Positions 15,657-23,561 of a DNA stretch of 64,000 nt are shown here, one piece after another. The stretch comes from Butyrivibrio sp. (GTDB taxonomy: Bacteria > Bacillota > Clostridia > Lachnospirales > Lachnospiraceae). The notes beneath the pieces were generated by a model, which was not told where the DNA came from, did not search any database, and saw only the letters and a list, made by a program, of their open reading frames with translations. The DNA lies in assembly GCA_015056495.1 (NCBI GenBank), contig SVGC01000017.1:1-64000 (forward strand). The letters are read 5' to 3'. The translations under genes were made by a program, and so were the position numbers. Every line of letters starts with the position of its first letter. Position 1 is the first letter of the stretch.

Positions 15657-15884
15657 TTATTTTCTTTTATGTGGTGGGGTAGAATCGTTTGTAATTCCTG
15701 CTATATAGTCAAGTGATACATCATAAAATTTTGCAAGTGTAATTGCTAACTCAAATGGAAGTTCACGTTTTCCTGTTTCATAGTTGTGGTAAGTAGTACG
15801 TTGTAGGTGAAGAAGTTCAGCGAGTTTTCTTATAGATAAATCTTTATCTTCTCTTAAATCCCTTAATCTTGAGTAATAACCCAT
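15657..15884 (-). CDS. XRE-family repressor of the integrative element
   Basis: The 75-residue protein is an HTH domain of SinR/CI type: LRDLREDKDLSIRKLAELL, RTTYHNYETGKRELP (about 29-43), then FELAITLAKFYDVSLDYIAG. It ends with a short polar tail. It is divergent from the cargo/mobility operon, with a perfect 18-bp palindrome in the space between, the usual arrangement of an element repressor. It probably controls both its own gene and the rightward operon. Confidence 0.9.
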   Translation of the reverse strand: MGYYSRLRDLREDKDLSIRKLAELLHLQRTTYHNYETGKRELPFELAITLAKFYDVSLDYIAGITNDSTPPHKRK

Positions 15885-15922
15885 AAATATAATAACCCTT
15901 GCAATTTATCGTTATTGAAAGT

Positions 15923-15940
15923 GTACATCATATGATGTAC
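15923..15940. promoter_or_regulatory. 18-bp palindrome, likely operator of the element repressor
   Basis: GTACATCATATGATGTAC is a perfect palindrome in the divergent intergenic region, 39 bases from the XRE start and 48 from the next gene. Typical size for an XRE dimer site. Confidence 0.7.
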
Positions 15941-15953
15941 AATAACTCTGTAT

Positions 15954-15971
15954 GTCCTACAAACGTAGGAC
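15954..15971 (+). promoter_or_regulatory. Hairpin in the leader of the cargo operon
   Basis: GTCCTAC (15,954-15,960) and GTAGGAC (15,965-15,971) form a tight stem with a 4-base loop just before the GGAAAGGG ribosome site of the 15,988 gene. It may be a second operator or affect translation. Confidence 0.5.
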
Positions 15972-15987
15972 AGGAAAGGGCTGAAGT

Positions 15988-16590
15988 ATGAAAAAGGTTG
16001 TTTTACTTATTCTTAATTTCGTTTTGCCATGCGTTCTTTTGGCAATGTCATGGGATAATGAAGTTAAAAGAGGGGGCGGTGAGTTGCTAGGTGGAGTGAT
16101 AGTAATTACTTATCTAATATTTTTTGCTGTATATGGAGAGGCTTACAGACATGGAAGGAGTAGACTTCTATATGAGGGGGTTATTTTTGTTGGAATGATT
16201 TTATATCTTATAGTTCTATATAAGAGTATTGATTTATTTGGAATATCTACCGACTTTTCTGAACTTGGAATTGGAACGAAGATTTCATTAACCTTTGTTT
16301 GTATTCTCATAATGATAATGCGTATTGTAACAATGGTTGCTGGGAATGATGAGTATAGGGCAGGAAGTATGGACAGGCAGGTTAGAAGAGTTGAGTCTGC
16401 TGTTGAGGATGCTCGAATCAATGTGAAGACGGCTGCTACTCATGGAACAATACATGATATTGAAAAGGCAAAAATTGAATTAGAGGAAGCAAAAGAACGT
16501 AGAAGCGATTTCTATGATGAAGTAAAGAGAGATCAGTCGAGAGAGAATAATAGTGATACTCATAGAAAAAAACAGAGTTGGGAGGAGTAA
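15988..16590 (+). CDS. Four-helix membrane protein with coiled-coil tail (element cargo)
   Basis: I do not recognise this 200-residue protein. It has four hydrophobic helices (about 3-20, 33-53, 60-80 and 98-118) and then a charged helical tail (about 125-195: SMDRQVRRVESAVEDARINV, IEKAKIELEEAKERRS), likely a cytoplasmic coiled coil. It is the first of three cargo genes in a row, 4 bases before the lipoprotein start. The set of membrane protein, lipoprotein and helical protein may act at the host surface, for example in exclusion or defence; this is inference only. Confidence 0.6.
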   Translation: MKKVVLLILNFVLPCVLLAMSWDNEVKRGGGELLGGVIVITYLIFFAVYGEAYRHGRSRLLYEGVIFVGMILYLIVLYKSIDLFGISTDFSELGIGTKISLTFVCILIMIMRIVTMVAGNDEYRAGSMDRQVRRVESAVEDARINVKTAATHGTIHDIEKAKIELEEAKERRSDFYDEVKRDQSRENNSDTHRKKQSWEE

Positions 16591-16594
16591 AATT

Positions 16595-18115
16595 ATGCAA
16601 TATAAAAGGATACTTTTTGCAGTTTTTGCAGTATGCTTTTTGACAGGATGTGGAGAAAAAGAAGGGGATGCAGTTGAAAAAAATTCATCTGCAATATTAA
16701 CTGAAAATGCAGAAGTACAGGCAGAAAACGAAAACTCATCTGTTTCTTATGCTGTAGGTGATGTTGTTACTTTTGGAAGCTATGAGCAGGATGATAATGA
16801 GGATAATGGAGCTGAACCAATAGAATGGATTGTTTTAGATACGGATGGAAGTAAGACCTTATTATTATCAAAATATGTGCTTGACGAGGAACAGTATGAT
16901 TACAGCGGAAATCATGTTACATGGTATACAAGTAATATATTTCAATGGTTAAATGCTGATTTCAAAAATGAAGCGTTTTCTGATGACGAAAAAAAACAGA
17001 TAGTCAATTCAGAATATGGAGATGTGTTTCTTTTGTCCTTTGATGAAGCGGTGAAATATTTTGATATGTCACCTATACAAGAGCATGATACAATAGCAGA
17101 CATGGATTATACTTGTTACTATTCAGAAAAAGCATTGGCAGAGCCTACGCAATATGCATCTTCGGGATATACTGGTGCAAAGGAATTAAAACAAGAGCAC
17201 TATGATGGGCTAACAGACAAAGGAGTTACATATAGTGCGGATATAGTCGGAAATATTTATGCTCCTTATTGGCTTCGTACACAGGTTGAGGGAGATTTGA
17301 GCTGTGTTAATGTAGTAAATGAACAAGGCGGATTAAGAGATAAAAACATATCAAATTCTGCTTATTTGTTGGCGAAGGCTGATATTGGTGTTCGTCCTGC
17401 TATTTGGATAGGCGAGGATAATTCAGATTCAAGCAGTAATTTAACCACAGAAATAACAGATAACTCCTTAGATACTGATAATAAAGCAACTGATGTAAGC
17501 AGATTTTATGGCTACAATCTACCTCTTATTTTTTCACTTGATTATGAGTATTCAGATGATGATACTTTGGTGTACAATATAGAGGATAAGGGTGAGTATT
17601 ATCTTGTGAGTGGTTCTATAGTATGCCCTGAATGTGTTGTGCAGGATGATGTTTACAATAGTGCGTTTGAAACGGGAAGCGGACACAAATATACATATAA
17701 GAGTACAGAGGCATATAATAATGACCAAAGGGAAAAAATAGTTTTGTCGGGAGAAGATGGGCAGGAATACTCTATTTTTAATGTACCTGCGTTTATGATA
17801 GATACTTACACCAAGGAAGAATACTATCCGATTTCTAACGAGAATAATGAATATTTCAAGACTATATTTGAAAATGTTGTATTGCAGATTGCTAAAGATA
17901 CAGTATTTTTTGATGGCAATAGTGCAGGAGATACGTTTGAAACTGCTGTAAATAATGGTACATTTGAAAATGCCACATACAGTATTGCATACGATATTCA
18001 TTTTGCAGAGGATGGAAGTATAGATATTCTAACTCCATCTGATATTGGCAGTAATGGAGTTATGGGATGGTATGATTCTACAGCGGTAGTATGGAGAGAA
18101 GAACTTAACAGATAG
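16595..18115 (+). CDS. DUF6273 lipoprotein (element cargo)
   Basis: A 506-residue lipoprotein with FLTGC (Cys19) as lipobox; start ATG 16,595 follows GGGAGGAG at 8-9 bases. A Glu/Asn-rich linker leads to a DUF6273 domain: VGDVVTFGSYEQDD (about 52-65), EWIVLDTDGSKTLLLSKYVL, HVTWYTSNIFQWLN and YWLRTQVEGDLSCVN, ending in VRPAIWI (about 264-270). DUF6273 is related to C-type-lectin-like surface folds. A second extracellular part (about 300-506) is not recognised. Common in Lachnospiraceae surface proteins and rare as cargo on a small mobile element. Confidence 0.78.
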   Translation: MQYKRILFAVFAVCFLTGCGEKEGDAVEKNSSAILTENAEVQAENENSSVSYAVGDVVTFGSYEQDDNEDNGAEPIEWIVLDTDGSKTLLLSKYVLDEEQYDYSGNHVTWYTSNIFQWLNADFKNEAFSDDEKKQIVNSEYGDVFLLSFDEAVKYFDMSPIQEHDTIADMDYTCYYSEKALAEPTQYASSGYTGAKELKQEHYDGLTDKGVTYSADIVGNIYAPYWLRTQVEGDLSCVNVVNEQGGLRDKNISNSAYLLAKADIGVRPAIWIGEDNSDSSSNLTTEITDNSLDTDNKATDVSRFYGYNLPLIFSLDYEYSDDDTLVYNIEDKGEYYLVSGSIVCPECVVQDDVYNSAFETGSGHKYTYKSTEAYNNDQREKIVLSGEDGQEYSIFNVPAFMIDTYTKEEYYPISNENNEYFKTIFENVVLQIAKDTVFFDGNSAGDTFETAVNNGTFENATYSIAYDIHFAEDGSIDILTPSDIGSNGVMGWYDSTAVVWREELNR

Positions 18116-18123
18116 GAAATGAT

Positions 18124-18588
18124 ATGGATGAATGGATTGGTTTACCGGATGATTATGATTATGAAAAGATGACAGAAGAGTATACACGAAGCTATAATCT
18201 TTTGTGCGAGGTAAACGAACCATTTCATGTAAAGATGAAAAAAATCTTTGATTATTTGCAAGTTGACAGGCTTTCCTTTGAAGAAAAAACGGAACTGCAT
18301 ACTAAGTTTTTTACTGATTTTCAAAGAGAGGGATATATTCCAAGAATGTCAACTTTTATCTCAATGTGTATGGGACTGAACCTTGATTTGGCAACAGCAG
18401 AATCCTTATTGGCATCAGCGAAAGTGGCTTTTGATAAAACGGATCGCCTGCATTGTGCGTATATATATCTGCTCACTAAGCATCAGGGGTTAAATATTGA
18501 GGACTGTAATAAAATTCTTAAATATCTTGGTTACACAGAAAAGAAGCAATTACTTGGAACTTTTGATAAAGATAGTCGAAGAAAATAA
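18124..18588 (+). CDS. Helical protein of unknown function (element cargo)
   Basis: The 154-residue protein starts 8 bases after the lipoprotein. It is predicted to be entirely helical. The pattern GLNLDLATAESLLASAKVAF (about 80-99) and YIYLLTKHQGLNIEDCNKIL resembles the tail behind the HTH of the macrodomain protein at 5218 (GLRLNMDETVDLLKLAGYAL). This type of tail follows XRE domains in many clostridial proteins; here the HTH itself is not evident. Cytoplasmic; no catalytic motif. Confidence 0.55.
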   Translation: MDEWIGLPDDYDYEKMTEEYTRSYNLLCEVNEPFHVKMKKIFDYLQVDRLSFEEKTELHTKFFTDFQREGYIPRMSTFISMCMGLNLDLATAESLLASAKVAFDKTDRLHCAYIYLLTKHQGLNIEDCNKILKYLGYTEKKQLLGTFDKDSRRK

Positions 18589-18616
18589 AACTTAATAAGT
18601 TACGAAACAAATGCAT

Positions 18617-18663
18617 AAAAAGAGCTTTTTGATGATTATATTCATTGAAAAGCTCTTTTTTTC
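18617..18663 (+). terminator. Terminator of the cargo operon
   Basis: AAAAAGAGCTTTT (18,617-18,629) pairs with AAAAGCTCTTTTT (18,648-18,660), followed by TTT. It separates the cargo genes from the mobility genes. Confidence 0.8.
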
Positions 18664-18713
18664 GTTACTTTATAAGTGATACCTAAAATCTGAAATTGTG
18701 GCATATATATGTG

Positions 18714-18727
18714 TGTAACGCGTTACA
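18714..18727. promoter_or_regulatory. 14-bp palindrome before the mobility genes
   Basis: TGTAACGCGTTACA is a perfect palindrome 57 bases before the mobility operon. Its half-site TGTAAC is the same as the unit of the arm-type repeats at both element ends, so either the integrase or a repressor could bind here. Confidence 0.55.
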
Positions 18728-18783
18728 TGAAACAAGGCAGATACAGCTAAAGATGTATCAGAAAGAAAAGAGGTACAGAAAAT

Positions 18784-19149
18784 ATGAGTAATTCAATTCT
18801 TAAATATGTTGTTGTCGATGTAATCAAAACCGTTGGGATAAAGATGATGATGCTTGAGTGCCGTCCACATTATCCATTTGTAGAGGGCATCCGTGGGGAG
18901 CAGGACGGAATTGTTGTAACAGGTTTATCTGAGAAGATGGGCTATGAAAAGGCAGACATAAAAATCCTTGGACTATCAAAGCTTCCATTTGATTTTGATG
19001 GAACGCCTACGCCTGTCGAGTTTGAGGATTTAGAGGGCAAGTTATGGCAGGATTGGAACAATAAGGGTGCTGTTAAACTTTCTCTATCAGCTAAAGGCGT
19101 AAAGCTTGCAGGAAACAAGCGTATCAAGCTTGGAGGAGATAACGAATGA
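18784..19149 (+). CDS. Conserved small protein at the start of the mobility operon
   Basis: The 121-residue protein has no membrane segment and ends with a lysine-rich tail (KLSLSAKGVKLAGNKRIKLG). Similar-sized proteins stand before the FtsK-like gene in Tn916-related elements (DUF961/YdcP type), but I cannot confirm the family from sequence alone. It overlaps the next gene by 4 bases (ATGA), so it is translated with the coupling ATPase and may assist it. Confidence 0.5.
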   Translation: MSNSILKYVVVDVIKTVGIKMMMLECRPHYPFVEGIRGEQDGIVVTGLSEKMGYEKADIKILGLSKLPFDFDGTPTPVEFEDLEGKLWQDWNNKGAVKLSLSAKGVKLAGNKRIKLGGDNE

Positions 19150-20234
19150 GACAAGATAAATGGTATAGGTTGAGGGCAGGAAATCTGCCCTTAACCCGTA
19201 AAGGACGGATAGCAAGAAAAGTAGAAAAATTTGTTAAAAGAAACAGCTTGTATCAGTTTCATTATGTAATAGAAAACGGGGCAAAGGTCGAAAGAGTAGA
19301 TTATTATCCAACGATTGATTATATGGAACGAAAAGTTGACAATGAATTTCTTTTAAAAATCCGCATGGATGGAACTATGCGTTCAGAAAGATTCAGAGAT
19401 ATGGAGCAGGAGCTTGCAGATATGTTTAAGACTGTTTGTATAGGTAAATGCGAAGAGAGAGGCTATCTGATATATCATTTTGAACGCACAAAACAGGAGC
19501 AAAAAAGGATCTATTCTCATACTGATATTCAAATAGCAGGAGAAACTGAGATAGTATTTTCTGGCATTGCTTGGGATTGGCGCAAGTGTCCTCATTTGCT
19601 TCTTGTAGGTAATACTGGCAGTGGAAAAACACAAACGGCTCAATACATTATCTCATGCCTATTGAATCAAGGAGCAAGGGTTATATATTGTGACCCTAAA
19701 AATGACGATGATATGAGGCTGTTTATGCAGGTTAATCCTTCCGTTGGATATGTCACAAAGGAAAATGAAATAGCAAAAGTAGTTAGAGAGACAGAAGAGG
19801 AAGTACGCTTGCGTGAAAGAGATTTACAAAATATCGGAATTGATGAAGCGGAGTTTAATCCCGTGTTTTTGTTCTTTGATGAGCTTATTGCATTTAGCAA
19901 GATTGCCGAAAAGAAAACCTATGATGAAACACAGCGTAGGCTCGCGAGCATAGTTGTGACAGGCAGAAGTAAGCGAATATATGTGGGTTTAATACTCCAA
20001 AGACCTGACACGTCTTTTGTAGAAGGTGCTATACGTGATAATTTATCATGCAGAATCTGCATGGGACAGATGAGTGATGCAGCTTATAAAATGGCTTTTG
20101 GAAGTGATTTTGCTCATGTAAAGAATAACAGGCATGAAATAGGTGCAGGATTGATATTCAGACAGGGCGTAGATACAAAACCACGTGAGTTTCTGACTCC
20201 ATATATTGAGAAAGGAGCATTGAACAGGAAATAG
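19146..20234 (+). CDS. FtsK/SpoIIIE-like coupling ATPase (TcpA type)
   Basis: A 362-residue ATPase with Walker A GNTGSGKT (155-162) and Walker B FLFFDE (241-246), then SIVVTGRSKRIYVGLILQRP (about 268-287) with the sensor region of FtsK-HerA ATPases. No N-terminal membrane helices are visible. In integrative elements this class of protein brings the DNA-relaxase complex to the transfer channel. It lies directly before the Rep-type gene and its origin. Short for a self-contained translocase, as expected in mobilizable elements that borrow a channel. Confidence 0.88.
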   Translation: MRQDKWYRLRAGNLPLTRKGRIARKVEKFVKRNSLYQFHYVIENGAKVERVDYYPTIDYMERKVDNEFLLKIRMDGTMRSERFRDMEQELADMFKTVCIGKCEERGYLIYHFERTKQEQKRIYSHTDIQIAGETEIVFSGIAWDWRKCPHLLLVGNTGSGKTQTAQYIISCLLNQGARVIYCDPKNDDDMRLFMQVNPSVGYVTKENEIAKVVRETEEEVRLRERDLQNIGIDEAEFNPVFLFFDELIAFSKIAEKKTYDETQRRLASIVVTGRSKRIYVGLILQRPDTSFVEGAIRDNLSCRICMGQMSDAAYKMAFGSDFAHVKNNRHEIGAGLIFRQGVDTKPREFLTPYIEKGALNRK

Positions 20235-20245
20235 AGCTTTGATGT

Positions 20246-20287
20246 GTGGCGGTTTGCTTCGGAGAAGCAAAGCGGAGCGACCGCCAC
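20246..20287 (+). other. Large hairpin left of the replication/transfer origin
   Basis: GTGGCGGT (20,246-20,253) pairs with ACCGCCAC (20,280-20,287); within it TTGCTTC (20,254-20,260) pairs with GAAGCAA (20,264-20,270). A structured sequence of this type near a Rep gene may bind Rep or serve as part of the origin. Confidence 0.6.
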
Positions 20288-20290
20288 AAA

Positions 20291-20340
20291 TTCCTTGAGG
20301 GCACACTACGACCCCTCAAGGAACAATGTTCATTGTTCAT
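20291..20340 (+). other. Double-strand origin / oriT of pMV158 type
   Basis: TTCCTTGAGGG (20,291-20,301) and CCCTCAAGGAA (20,313-20,323) form an 11-bp stem. The loop CACACTACGAC holds CACTACGAC, one base from the pMV158 RepB nick site TACTACG/AC, and the predicted nick is between 20,310 and 20,311. Two tandem TGTTCAT units (20,327-20,340) follow and could be Rep-binding repeats. The Rep gene starts 9 bases later. Confidence 0.8.
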
Positions 20341-20348
20341 AAAAAATA

Positions 20349-20933
20349 ATGGAAAAGCGTACAAGAAACTATGGAACAGTTGTATACCCTGAATCTGCGC
20401 CGTCTGATTGGATTTCAAGGCTACAGGAACAACTTGTGCCTGCACTCATAAGCCCTTTGCATGACAGAGATATAAATTCCGATGGAACAATTAAAAAACC
20501 TCATTTTCACGTGATGATTCTGTTTGATGGAGTGAAAACCAAAGAGCAAGCAAAAGAGGTCTTTGATGTTATTGGTGGCGTAGGGGTTGAGACAATTAAG
20601 AGTGTAAACGCTTATGCTCGATATTTGTGTCATTTAGATAATCCCGAAAAAGCACAGTATAGTACAGATGATGTTATTTCATGTGCTGGAGCGGATTATA
20701 TGTCAACGATAAGTCTTGCCAAGGATAAGTATACAGCTATTGGAGAGATGCTTGATTATTGTCAGCAAAATGCAGTTGTTAGTTATGCAGAATTATTGTT
20801 ATATGCAAGAGACAAGAGAAAAGATTGGTTTCATGTCCTTTGTGATAATGGAACTGTCACAATGGTTCAGTATCTTAAATCCAGATATTGGACTGTAAAC
20901 AGCTATAAGGAAAGGAATATAGAAAATGAATAA
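20349..20933 (+). CDS. Rep_2 (pMV158 RepB-like) HUH endonuclease, replication initiator and probable relaxase
   Basis: The 194-residue protein opens like pMV158 RepB: VVYPESAPSDW (11-21), ISPLHDRD (34-41, metal-binding), PHFHV (51-55, HxH), and YARYLCH (89-95), which holds the catalytic tyrosine (Tyr89 or Tyr92). HUH enzymes nick single-stranded DNA at a hairpin loop; a matching origin lies just upstream. No other relaxase is in the element and a coupling ATPase precedes it, so it probably serves both for replication after excision and for mobilization. No clear ribosome site precedes ATG 20,349. The next gene overlaps its end by 8 bases. Confidence 0.88.
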   Translation: MEKRTRNYGTVVYPESAPSDWISRLQEQLVPALISPLHDRDINSDGTIKKPHFHVMILFDGVKTKEQAKEVFDVIGGVGVETIKSVNAYARYLCHLDNPEKAQYSTDDVISCAGADYMSTISLAKDKYTAIGEMLDYCQQNAVVSYAELLLYARDKRKDWFHVLCDNGTVTMVQYLKSRYWTVNSYKERNIENE

Positions 20934-21126
20934 TACCATACCTATATGGGAGAAGCAGCTTCTTACAATAGATGAGGCGGCACTATATACAAATATAGGG
21001 CAAAACAGGATATCAGAACTGTTAAAAAAGCCTTCCTGTTCGTTTGTTATCTATATTGGTAGAAAGAAGCTAGTGAAAAGAAAAGAGTTTGAAAAATATT
21101 TGTCAGAAAACATTGAACTCGACTAA
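20926..21126 (+). CDS. xis: Excisionase (Tn916 Xis-like HTH)
   Basis: The 66-residue basic protein reads LTIDEAALYTNIGQNRISEL (about 12-31) and ends YIGRKKLVKRKEFEKYLSE, the winged-helix pattern of Tn916-type excisionases. It bends DNA at the element ends and directs the integrase to excise. The gene overlaps rep by 8 bases and lies 77 bases before the integrase gene, in the usual xis-int order. Confidence 0.9.
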   Translation: MNNTIPIWEKQLLTIDEAALYTNIGQNRISELLKKPSCSFVIYIGRKKLVKRKEFEKYLSENIELD

Positions 21127-21139
21127 AGAAATCTAACAC

Positions 21140-21189
21140 AAAGAAGCCGACATATGGTATTATAGAATACTGTATTTAGGCTTCTTTTT
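21140..21189 (+). terminator. Terminator between xis and int
   Basis: AAAGAAGCC (21,140-21,148) pairs with GGCTTCTTT (21,179-21,187), followed by TTG. It could limit integrase expression by transcription from upstream. Confidence 0.65.
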
Positions 21190-21203
21190 GAAAGGAGCTT
21201 ATT

Positions 21204-22343
21204 ATGGGCAAAGACTTAAAAGGTAAGGAATTAGGTGTTGGGATTACTCAACAAAAAGATGGTCTTTACAATGCAGGCTTTGTTGACAAACTTGGAAAAA
21301 GGAGAGTGAAACGGTTTAAGAAATTACAGGAATGCAGAAAATGGCTTGAAGATGCGAAGTACATAAATGAGCATAGCAGTATTACAGAAGCAAATAACAT
21401 GATTGTGGATGCATGGTTTGAGTATTGGATTTCGATTAAGGAAAAGACTGTTAGACCAAACACAGTAAGAAATTACCGTGAACGTTATAAAAGAAATATC
21501 AGTCATGTAATAGGTAAAATGCTTTTGGTGGATGTTAAACCTATTCATTGTCAGAAAATTTTTAGTGACATGGCAGATGAGGGTTATAAAACAACAACTA
21601 TGTATCAGACTAGAATAGCATTATACAATATGCTCGACTTCGCAAAGGAAAACGATATTATTATCAACAATCCCTGTAAAAAGTCAGTCAGAAGTGACAT
21701 GGGTAAACCCTCAGAGAACAAAAAGGCTCTGGAAATAAATGAGCAGAAAAAATTCTTGGAGTATGCAAAAGGACAGAGCTATGAAAATCAATACAGATTT
21801 ATTTTGCAGACAGGTTTAAGAACAGGCGAACTTGTAGGGCTTAAATGGGATGATGTAGATTTTGCAAAGAAAACTCTAACAATAAGTAGGTCTATGGAGT
21901 ATAGACATTCCGTAGGGATTTGGAGAGTTGGAGAGCCAAAAAGTGCATCAGGATATAGAACTATTCCATTGACTGATGAAGCTGTAAGAATTCTTAAAGA
22001 CCAAAAGATTAAAAACAGTAATTTAAAAGTAGTTCCTATTGAGTGGAGCGACTATATATTTCTTTGTCGCAAGGGAACACCTATAAAGAATAGTACATAT
22101 GATACAGGACTGTATAAAATATGTAATAAGGCATCTATTAAGCCTTTTGCAATGCATGTGCTTAGACATACCTTTGCTACAAGATGCATTGAGGGTGGAA
22201 TGAAGCCTAAAACCTTACAGAAAATCCTTGGACACTCTAATATAGGAATTACAATGAACCTCTATGTTACGACAACAGAGGATGAAAAACAAAAAGAAAT
22301 TGACCTTGTGGCTGATACATTGATGTTATGCAGTTCAATATAA
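21204..22343 (+). CDS. int: Tyrosine integrase
   Basis: A 379-residue phage-type recombinase. The N-terminal 60 residues form an arm-binding domain (AP2-like, KGKELGVGITQQKDGLYNAG), residues 65-160 a SAM-like core-binding domain, and the rest the catalytic domain: Arg206 (TGLRTGELVGLKWDD), His318-x-x-Arg321 (MHVLRHTFATR), His344 (LGHSNIGIT) and the nucleophile Tyr354 (MNLYVTT). All catalytic residues are present. AAGGAG lies before the ATG. It ends 106 bases from the attR core in ychF, which defines the insertion target. Confidence 0.95.
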   Translation: MGKDLKGKELGVGITQQKDGLYNAGFVDKLGKRRVKRFKKLQECRKWLEDAKYINEHSSITEANNMIVDAWFEYWISIKEKTVRPNTVRNYRERYKRNISHVIGKMLLVDVKPIHCQKIFSDMADEGYKTTTMYQTRIALYNMLDFAKENDIIINNPCKKSVRSDMGKPSENKKALEINEQKKFLEYAKGQSYENQYRFILQTGLRTGELVGLKWDDVDFAKKTLTISRSMEYRHSVGIWRVGEPKSASGYRTIPLTDEAVRILKDQKIKNSNLKVVPIEWSDYIFLCRKGTPIKNSTYDTGLYKICNKASIKPFAMHVLRHTFATRCIEGGMKPKTLQKILGHSNIGITMNLYVTTTEDEKQKEIDLVADTLMLCSSI

Positions 22344-22365
22344 ATGCTTATATATTAAAAGAATG

Positions 22366-22385
22366 TGTAACAGTAAATGTAACAC
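22366..22385 (+). repeat. Arm-type repeat near the right end
   Basis: TGTAACAGTAAATGTAACAC, identical to 15,578-15,597. A CACCTG/CAGGTG hairpin (about 22,384-22,402) follows it. Confidence 0.7.
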
Positions 22386-22449
22386 CTGTAAGATTGCAGG
22401 TGTGAAAAAGCCCATAAAATAAAGATTTTTAAAGGAGATATAAGATAAT

Positions 22450-22465
22450 ATGAAACTAGGAATCG
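22450..22465 (+). repeat. Right attachment core (attR)
   Basis: ATGAAACTAGGAATCG at the first codons of ychF. Insertion keeps the reading frame and start codon and replaces the leader with one supplied by the element (AAAGGAGATATAAGATAAT). Confidence 0.88.
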
Positions 22466-23547
22466 TAGGCTTACCAAATGTAGGCAAATCAACACTTTTT
22501 AATTCACTTACAAAGGCTGGAGCACTTGCTGCAAACTACCCATTTGCAACTATTGATCCAAACGTTGGTGTGGTAGCAGTTCCGGATGACAGATTAAAGG
22601 CTCTTGGAGATCTGTATCATTCTAAAAAAGTTACACCTGCTACAATTGAGTTCGTTGATATTGCCGGACTTGTTAAGGGCGCATCACAGGGTGAAGGACT
22701 TGGAAACCAGTTCCTTGCCAATATCAGAGAGACAGATGCGATCGTTCATGTGGTAAGATGCTTTGAAGATACTAATATTGTTCACGTTGAGGGAACAGTT
22801 GATCCTGTAAGAGATATAGAGACTATCAATCTTGAGCTTATCTTTGCTGACCTTGAAGTACTTGAGAGAAGAATGGCTAAGGTTGCCAAGACTGCACGTA
22901 TGGACAAAGAAGCAGCTAAAGAGCTTGCACTTCTTGAGAAAGTAAAGGCTCAGCTTGAGGCTAATAAGCTCGTAAAAGATATGGATATCGAGGATGAAGA
23001 TGAGAAGAAGCTTCTTCACAGCTTTGATCTTCTGACAGAGAAGCCTGTTATCTTTGCTGCTAATGTCAAAGATGATGATCTTGCAGATGATGGTGCATCT
23101 AATCAGTATGTTACAGCTGTAAGAGAATGGGCAAAAGATAATAACTGCGAAGTATTTGTTATCAGTGCTCAGATCGAAGCTGAGATCTCAGAACTTGATG
23201 ATGATGAAAAGAGCGAATTCCTTGAGAGCCTTGGCCTTGAGAAGTCTGGTCTTGATAAGCTCGTTGAGGCAAGCTACAGAACACTTGGCCTTATGAGCTT
23301 CCTTACATCCGGTGAAGATGAGACAAGAGCATGGACTATCAAGATCGGTACAAAAGCTCCACAGGCAGCAGGTAAGATTCATACAGACTTTGAGAGAGGA
23401 TTTATCAAGGCTGAGGTTATCAATTATCAGGATCTTCTCAGAGAAGGCTCACTTTCAGCTGCAAGAGAAAAAGGTCTCGTGCGCATGGAAGGTAAAGAGT
23501 ATGTTGTACAGGATGGCGATGTTATCCTTTTCAGATTTAATGTTTGA
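22450..23547 (+). CDS. ychF: Ribosome-binding ATPase YchF
   Basis: The 365-residue protein is YchF (Obg family): [15 protein letters not shown] (7-21, P-loop), [20 protein letters not shown] (about 69-88, switch II) and a C-terminal TGS domain ending in [14 protein letters not shown]. It prefers ATP over GTP and binds the ribosome; it acts in translation and stress adaptation. The coding sequence is complete, but the element at its 5' end has replaced the native promoter and ribosome site; AAAGGAG is supplied from the element end. Hence its expression may now depend on the element. Confidence 0.97.
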   Translation: MKLGIVGLPNVGKSTLFNSLTKAGALAANYPFATIDPNVGVVAVPDDRLKALGDLYHSKKVTPATIEFVDIAGLVKGASQGEGLGNQFLANIRETDAIVHVVRCFEDTNIVHVEGTVDPVRDIETINLELIFADLEVLERRMAKVAKTARMDKEAAKELALLEKVKAQLEANKLVKDMDIEDEDEKKLLHSFDLLTEKPVIFAANVKDDDLADDGASNQYVTAVREWAKDNNCEVFVISAQIEAEISELDDDEKSEFLESLGLEKSGLDKLVEASYRTLGLMSFLTSGEDETRAWTIKIGTKAPQAAGKIHTDFERGFIKAEVINYQDLLREGSLSAAREKGLVRMEGKEYVVQDGDVILFRFNV

Positions 23548-23561
23548 TAACTAAGCAATTG

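Larger units (their letters stand above)
15433..22465 (+). mobile_element. Small integrative mobilizable element in the 5' end of ychF
   Basis: A 7.0-kb insertion bounded by a 16-bp direct repeat, ATGAAACTAGGAATCG, at 15,433-15,448 and 22,450-22,465. The right copy is the true start of ychF; the left copy is the displaced original start with a matching leader (AAAGGAGATA) before it. The integrase gene abuts the right end, with excisionase, Rep/relaxase-like protein and FtsK-like coupling ATPase before it. Cargo lies at the left. No conjugation channel genes are present, so transfer would need a helper. Copies of a 20-bp repeat sit near each end as likely integrase arm sites. All structural parts look intact. 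Confidence 0.88.

Noticed and set aside
18784..19149. Firm assignment of this small protein to the DUF961/YdcP family
   Set aside because: Only position and size agree; I could not point to a matching motif, so it is listed as a conserved small protein of unknown family.
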